Notes under the pieces: generated by a model
What the model was told of the DNA's origin: nothing
Databases searched by the model: none
The model's input: the letters and a program-made list of their open reading frames with translations, nothing else
In this document: positions 61,627-64,000 of the stretch, piece by piece
Numbering within the stretch: the stretch's first letter is position 1
Layout of the letters: every line of letters starts with the position of its first letter
Translations under genes and position numbers: made by a program
Source: Bog-532 sp963720945
GTDB lineage: Bacteria; Actinomycetota; Actinomycetes; Streptosporangiales; Streptosporangiaceae
Assembly (NCBI GenBank): GCA_963720945.1
Contig: CAVRHH010000012.1
Location: 1-64,000, forward strand
DNA: 64,000 bases
Direction: 5' to 3'

Positions 61627-62031
61627 TCATCGTTCCCCGTCCGGTTCGACGTAGAGCGTCTTGAACTTGAGCGACGTGATGACCTGGCTGGCGCACCAGG
61701 CCAGGATGCAGACGATCGCGGTGAACCCGAAGAGCTTGGCGTTGAAGAAGCTCGTCCCCTGCAGTTCCTTGACCGCGATGGCGAGGACGATGATCTTGAA
61801 GACGTAGAGGATGATCCCCGCCAGCATGATCGCCTGCGGGCTGATCCGCGCCGCCCGGCCGATGGCCACGACGTCGATGCCAAAGAAGACCGAGACCAGC
61901 GCGATGCCGAGCAGCGCGCCGATCAGCCCATGTGATCCGCCGATAGCCGCGCTGACCGCAACCATGATCGCCGCGACGACGGCCGTCAGCACGGCTGACC
62001 ATCGCGTGATCCGCGCGTAGTTTGCCAGCAC
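61627..62031 (-). CDS. atpI: ATP synthase protein I (AtpI)
   Basis: A 134-aa protein with four TM helices (VLTAVVAAIMVAVSAAIGG, GLIGALLGIALVSVFFGIDV, IMLAGIILYVFKIIVLAIA and FTAIVCILAWCASQVITSLK). It matches the actinobacterial AtpI at the head of the atp operon. It probably helps assemble the c ring. ATG or TTG-type start at 62031. Confidence 0.88.
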   Translation of the reverse strand: MLANYARITRWSAVLTAVVAAIMVAVSAAIGGSHGLIGALLGIALVSVFFGIDVVAIGRAARISPQAIMLAGIILYVFKIIVLAIAVKELQGTSFFNAKLFGFTAIVCILAWCASQVITSLKFKTLYVEPDGER

Positions 62032-62435
62032 TTAGAGGTCTCCGGGGAGCTGAGTATGGAGGTTCTTTACCCGCCCATAGAGGAGTCCCCCGGGGGCCAG
62101 GCGCCGGTGTCGGCCCGCAACGCAGCTGCGCCGCGAGGGTCGCCACTGGTCAACGAAACGTATCACGGGCCTCTCATCTACGGTGAAGGGGTCGCTCGTG
62201 AAAGCTATCACAAAGTTCTTTGCTCTGTCTTTACCAAAACGAGGACTTTTTCAAACCTTCGCTTTGCGATCGCCTCCCTATCGAACCGTAACAAACCAGG
62301 CGTTCCTCACCCCGCGCCCGCGCTTACGGCGCCCGCAGGCCCGCGGCGCCCCGGGCCCCCGCCCGCCAGCCCCTCAGGCCCCTCCCGCCGGGCCCCTCCG
62401 CCGGGGCCCCTCCCGCCGGGCGCGGGGCAGGGCAG

Positions 62436-62492
62436 CGGTGGTACCACCGTGGACGCCATAGCGCGCCATAGCGACAACGGTGGTGCCACCGT
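62436..62492. repeat. Palindromes flanking tandem decamers
   Basis: CGGTGGTACCACCG (62436-62449) is a perfect 14-bp palindrome. A near copy, CGGTGGTGCCACCG, lies at 62478-62491. Between them CGCCATAGCG is repeated head to tail (62454-62463 and 62464-62473). The symmetry suggests binding sites for a dimeric regulator upstream of the atp operon or a relic of a mobile element end. Confidence 0.65.
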
Positions 62493-62703
62493 AGACGTAA
62501 GCGACGGAACGCGGGGGCCTGCGCAGACGGGCGCCCGTGGCTGAGATGGGACCACTGGGGCGGGTGAGCCCTGCAGGTGGCGGGTGCGATCGCGGTGTAC
62601 GAAAGCGAACCCTGCTCGCGGGCCGGCTCCGGCACCGCTGCGGGGCGGGTGCCATCTGCGGGAACAGCGTCGGCCAAGGTGCCGCCCGCACCCCACGCCC
62701 TTG

Positions 62704-62800
62704 TACGTAAAGATGTCTCTGCCGCGACGGGGGTGTACGTAGAGGTGCCTAATGCCGCGACGGGGGTGCACGTAGAGGTGCCTCTGCCGCGACCGGGATC
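62704..62800 (+). repeat. Three tandem 32-33-bp repeats
   Basis: Units starting TACGTAAAGATGTCTCTGCC (62704), TACGTAGAGGTGCCTAATGC (62736) and CACGTAGAGGTGCCTCTGCC (62769) share the second half CCGCGACGGGGGTG. A partial fourth unit begins TACGCTCATT. Direct contact without spacers rules out a CRISPR array. Likely a small intergenic repeat family. Confidence 0.7.
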
Positions 62801-62916
62801 TACGCTCATTAGGTGCCCTCTGCGCAGGTGGCGAGGGGGCTAGCTGGGGTGGAGGCGGGAACCCGGGCAGGCCTGTGAAGGCTCCGCTTACTCGCCCGGC
62901 TCAGGCTCCGCCCGGG

Positions 62917-63396
62917 TCAGGGCCGGCCTCGCTCCATGGGAACGAGCGCAATGGCGTCATCGCTCACAGGCCGGCGGTGGGCAAAGGCGCCAATGCACAC
63001 GTTGGCGTGTCCGATGGCAAATGGCAAAATCCCCGCAGGAACCGCCATGTCGACGGCCTGGCGGCGGCGGGTTTCACCGACCCGGAAGTACCGTTTCGTA
63101 GCGTCCATGGACGTGTGGTCCATCAACTCGCGCAGCATGTTGATGGGGACACCGGCGTCAGCGTGCCGCTGTGCATAGGTTATCTGCTGTTGATCTTGAA
63201 GCGCCTGGTAGTTGATGGTTCGGCTGCTCAGCGACGTGAGTGACGTGGGTGACGTGGGGAGGGTGCCGGGCGGGCCGCGGAGCTTGTCGCGTTCGGTGCG
63301 GAGCCGGCGGATCTCGTCCCGGGCGATGGCGAGGCCGGAAGGGCAATCTGCGCAACTGCGACGAGCCGCTCTTATGGCCAACCTGCTGGAGGCCAA
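62917..63396 (-). pseudogene. Tyrosine recombinase remnant
   Basis: The frame has ITYAQRHADAGVPINMLREL then MDHTSMDATKRYFRVGETRR, the C-terminal catalytic region of an actinobacterial phage/transposon integrase with the nucleophile Tyr (KRYFRVGE). The preceding R-H-x-x-R part is missing and is replaced by unrelated sequence (CADCPSGLAIARDEIRRLRT), which resembles another recombinase-associated protein. The two pieces seem joined by deletion. Not active. Confidence 0.6.
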
Positions 63397-63524
63397 CGCA
63401 CAGAACTTGCTGGGCGCGGTCTCGCCCGTGCTGGTCTGGCAGGGGGCGCAGGGCCAAGGGCATGACCACCATGGATCTGCCCGCGACCGGCCGCTAGTAT
63501 CAGTGGTGTGGAAGGAGTTTAGTC

Positions 63525-63851
63525 ATGACACCCCGGAGCAAAGACAAGCCGAGCAAGCCAGGTCCGCCGCGATGGGCAATGATTTACATTCTGGTCCTCG
63601 GGGTCCTCATTGCGTGGGGAAGCCTCATCGCTCTGCATGGTTACCGCCAATGGTGGGTGCTGACCTTTTTTAGCCTGGCCGCTGCCGGCATTCTCGGGGG
63701 CAGCATCAAGCATCGAATGGGCAGCAGAGGTCCCCTCAACTTACCTGCCCGCCGGAGACACACATCATTCCAATCGTGGCAGACACGACCGTGGTGCCAT
63801 TGGTTCCGGCGTCGTCGGCAAGTTTCGCCGCTAGCTGTTGTTGTGGGGTAG
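63525..63851 (+). CDS. Small two-TM membrane protein
   Basis: A 108-aa protein from ATG 63525, with AAGGAG seven bases upstream. A basic N terminus (TPRSKDKPSKPGPPRW) precedes two TM helices (MIYILVLGVLIAWGSLIALH and WWVLTFFSLAAAGILGGSI). The tail is Arg/Trp/His-rich and ends in VSPLAVVVG, which may be a spurious extension. No family recognised. Confidence 0.6.
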   Translation: MTPRSKDKPSKPGPPRWAMIYILVLGVLIAWGSLIALHGYRQWWVLTFFSLAAAGILGGSIKHRMGSRGPLNLPARRRHTSFQSWQTRPWCHWFRRRRQVSPLAVVVG

Positions 63852-64000
63852 CCGAACGGCCACAGCACGTCAGTCCTGTGATCACTGCCGCCGCGACTGT
63901 TGTCTTGGTCATGTCATGCTTTTCCCGGTTTCATCGGTACCGAAGTAGCTGGCAACTGGCCCTCCCGTTGTCCACGGGCTGCCGCCCTGGACCCCGCGTC

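Larger units (their letters stand above)
62032..62916. other. Repeat-rich intergenic region upstream of the atp operon
   Basis: An 885-base gap with no credible gene. The atp promoter should lie in the part near 62032-62260, which is comparatively AT-rich around 62200-62290. From about 62320 the sequence is GC-rich with two groups of repeats (62436-62492 and 62704-62800). Long frames here are shadows. Confidence 0.6.

Noticed and set aside
62141..62147. GCCACTG, the B12-box motif of cobalamin riboswitches
   Set aside because: Only this heptamer matches; no other riboswitch element or stem is present, and the nearest genes are the atp operon, not cobalamin genes.
62704..62800. CRISPR array near the right edge
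   Set aside because: Three head-to-tail units without spacers.

Overview
The window is very GC-rich DNA from an actinobacterium, probably a filamentous actinomycete. The evidence is a NucS mismatch endonuclease, a CysO/Mec/CysM cysteine route, a FilP/Scy-type coiled-coil protein, GTG/TTG starts, and gene order shared with two known chromosomes. ClpS-DUF2017-Mec-CysO-CysM-MBL-RNase PH-RdgB follows mycobacteria. MeaB-thiolase-methylmalonyl-CoA epimerase-FilP-like-NucS and an ATP synthase block follow Streptomyces. The species cannot be named from sequence alone.

Layout. (1) 1-16.4 kb is accessory DNA. It starts with an IS110 transposase remnant and a membrane protein with 11-residue repeats. 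A 1.2 kb non-coding stretch follows, holding a 111-bp nested palindrome, GGTCAA repeats and a six-unit repeat array. Then comes a degraded integrative element: NUDIX protein, frameshifted XRE/TPR regulator, small proteins, frameshifted DUF574 methyltransferase, frameshifted FtsK/Tra-like ATPase, J-domain protein and a large serine integrase abutting rdgB. Nested inside it, about 6716-11010, is a 4.3 kb Tn554-like transposon (TnpA, an extra 111-aa protein, zinc-finger TnpB, TnpC). It has split a small gene whose reading frame is restored if the element is removed in silico. (2) 16.4-22.9 kb is a housekeeping block on the minus strand (rdgB, rph, Rv1339-like hydrolase, cysM, cysO, mec, DUF2017, clpS) with pncB divergent. 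(3) 23-46 kb is mixed: a secreted DUF4855 protein, a TetR/DUF4267 divergent pair with three palindromic operators, pncA, an LCP ligase, a DEAH helicase, DUF3039, a malic enzyme-YqgE fusion, MarR, a secreted esterase, a thioredoxin-TPR protein with a broken frame, an ECF sigma factor with a membrane Asp-box protein, an orphan DNA methyltransferase, MeaB and thiolase. (4) 46-53 kb holds methylmalonyl-CoA epimerase, the FilP-like protein, NucS, a cluster of gene remnants (SurE, MFS, ALDH), a RibD-like protein with swapped domains, and the cobalamin adenosyltransferase. (5) 53.4-62.0 kb is DUF2550 plus the complete F1Fo ATP synthase operon on the minus strand. (6) 62-64 kb is repeat-rich non-coding DNA, a tyrosine-recombinase remnant and a small membrane protein.

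Functional links. MeaB, methylmalonyl-CoA epimerase and PduO all serve adenosylcobalamin-dependent methylmalonyl-CoA mutase. PncA and PncB form a nicotinamide salvage route. CysO, Mec and CysM form a protein-thiocarboxylate cysteine pathway; here CysO ends Gly-Gly-Ala and would need trimming. Five genes have a broken reading frame, two at T6 or G7 tracts, so base-level errors must be excluded before calling them pseudogenes.
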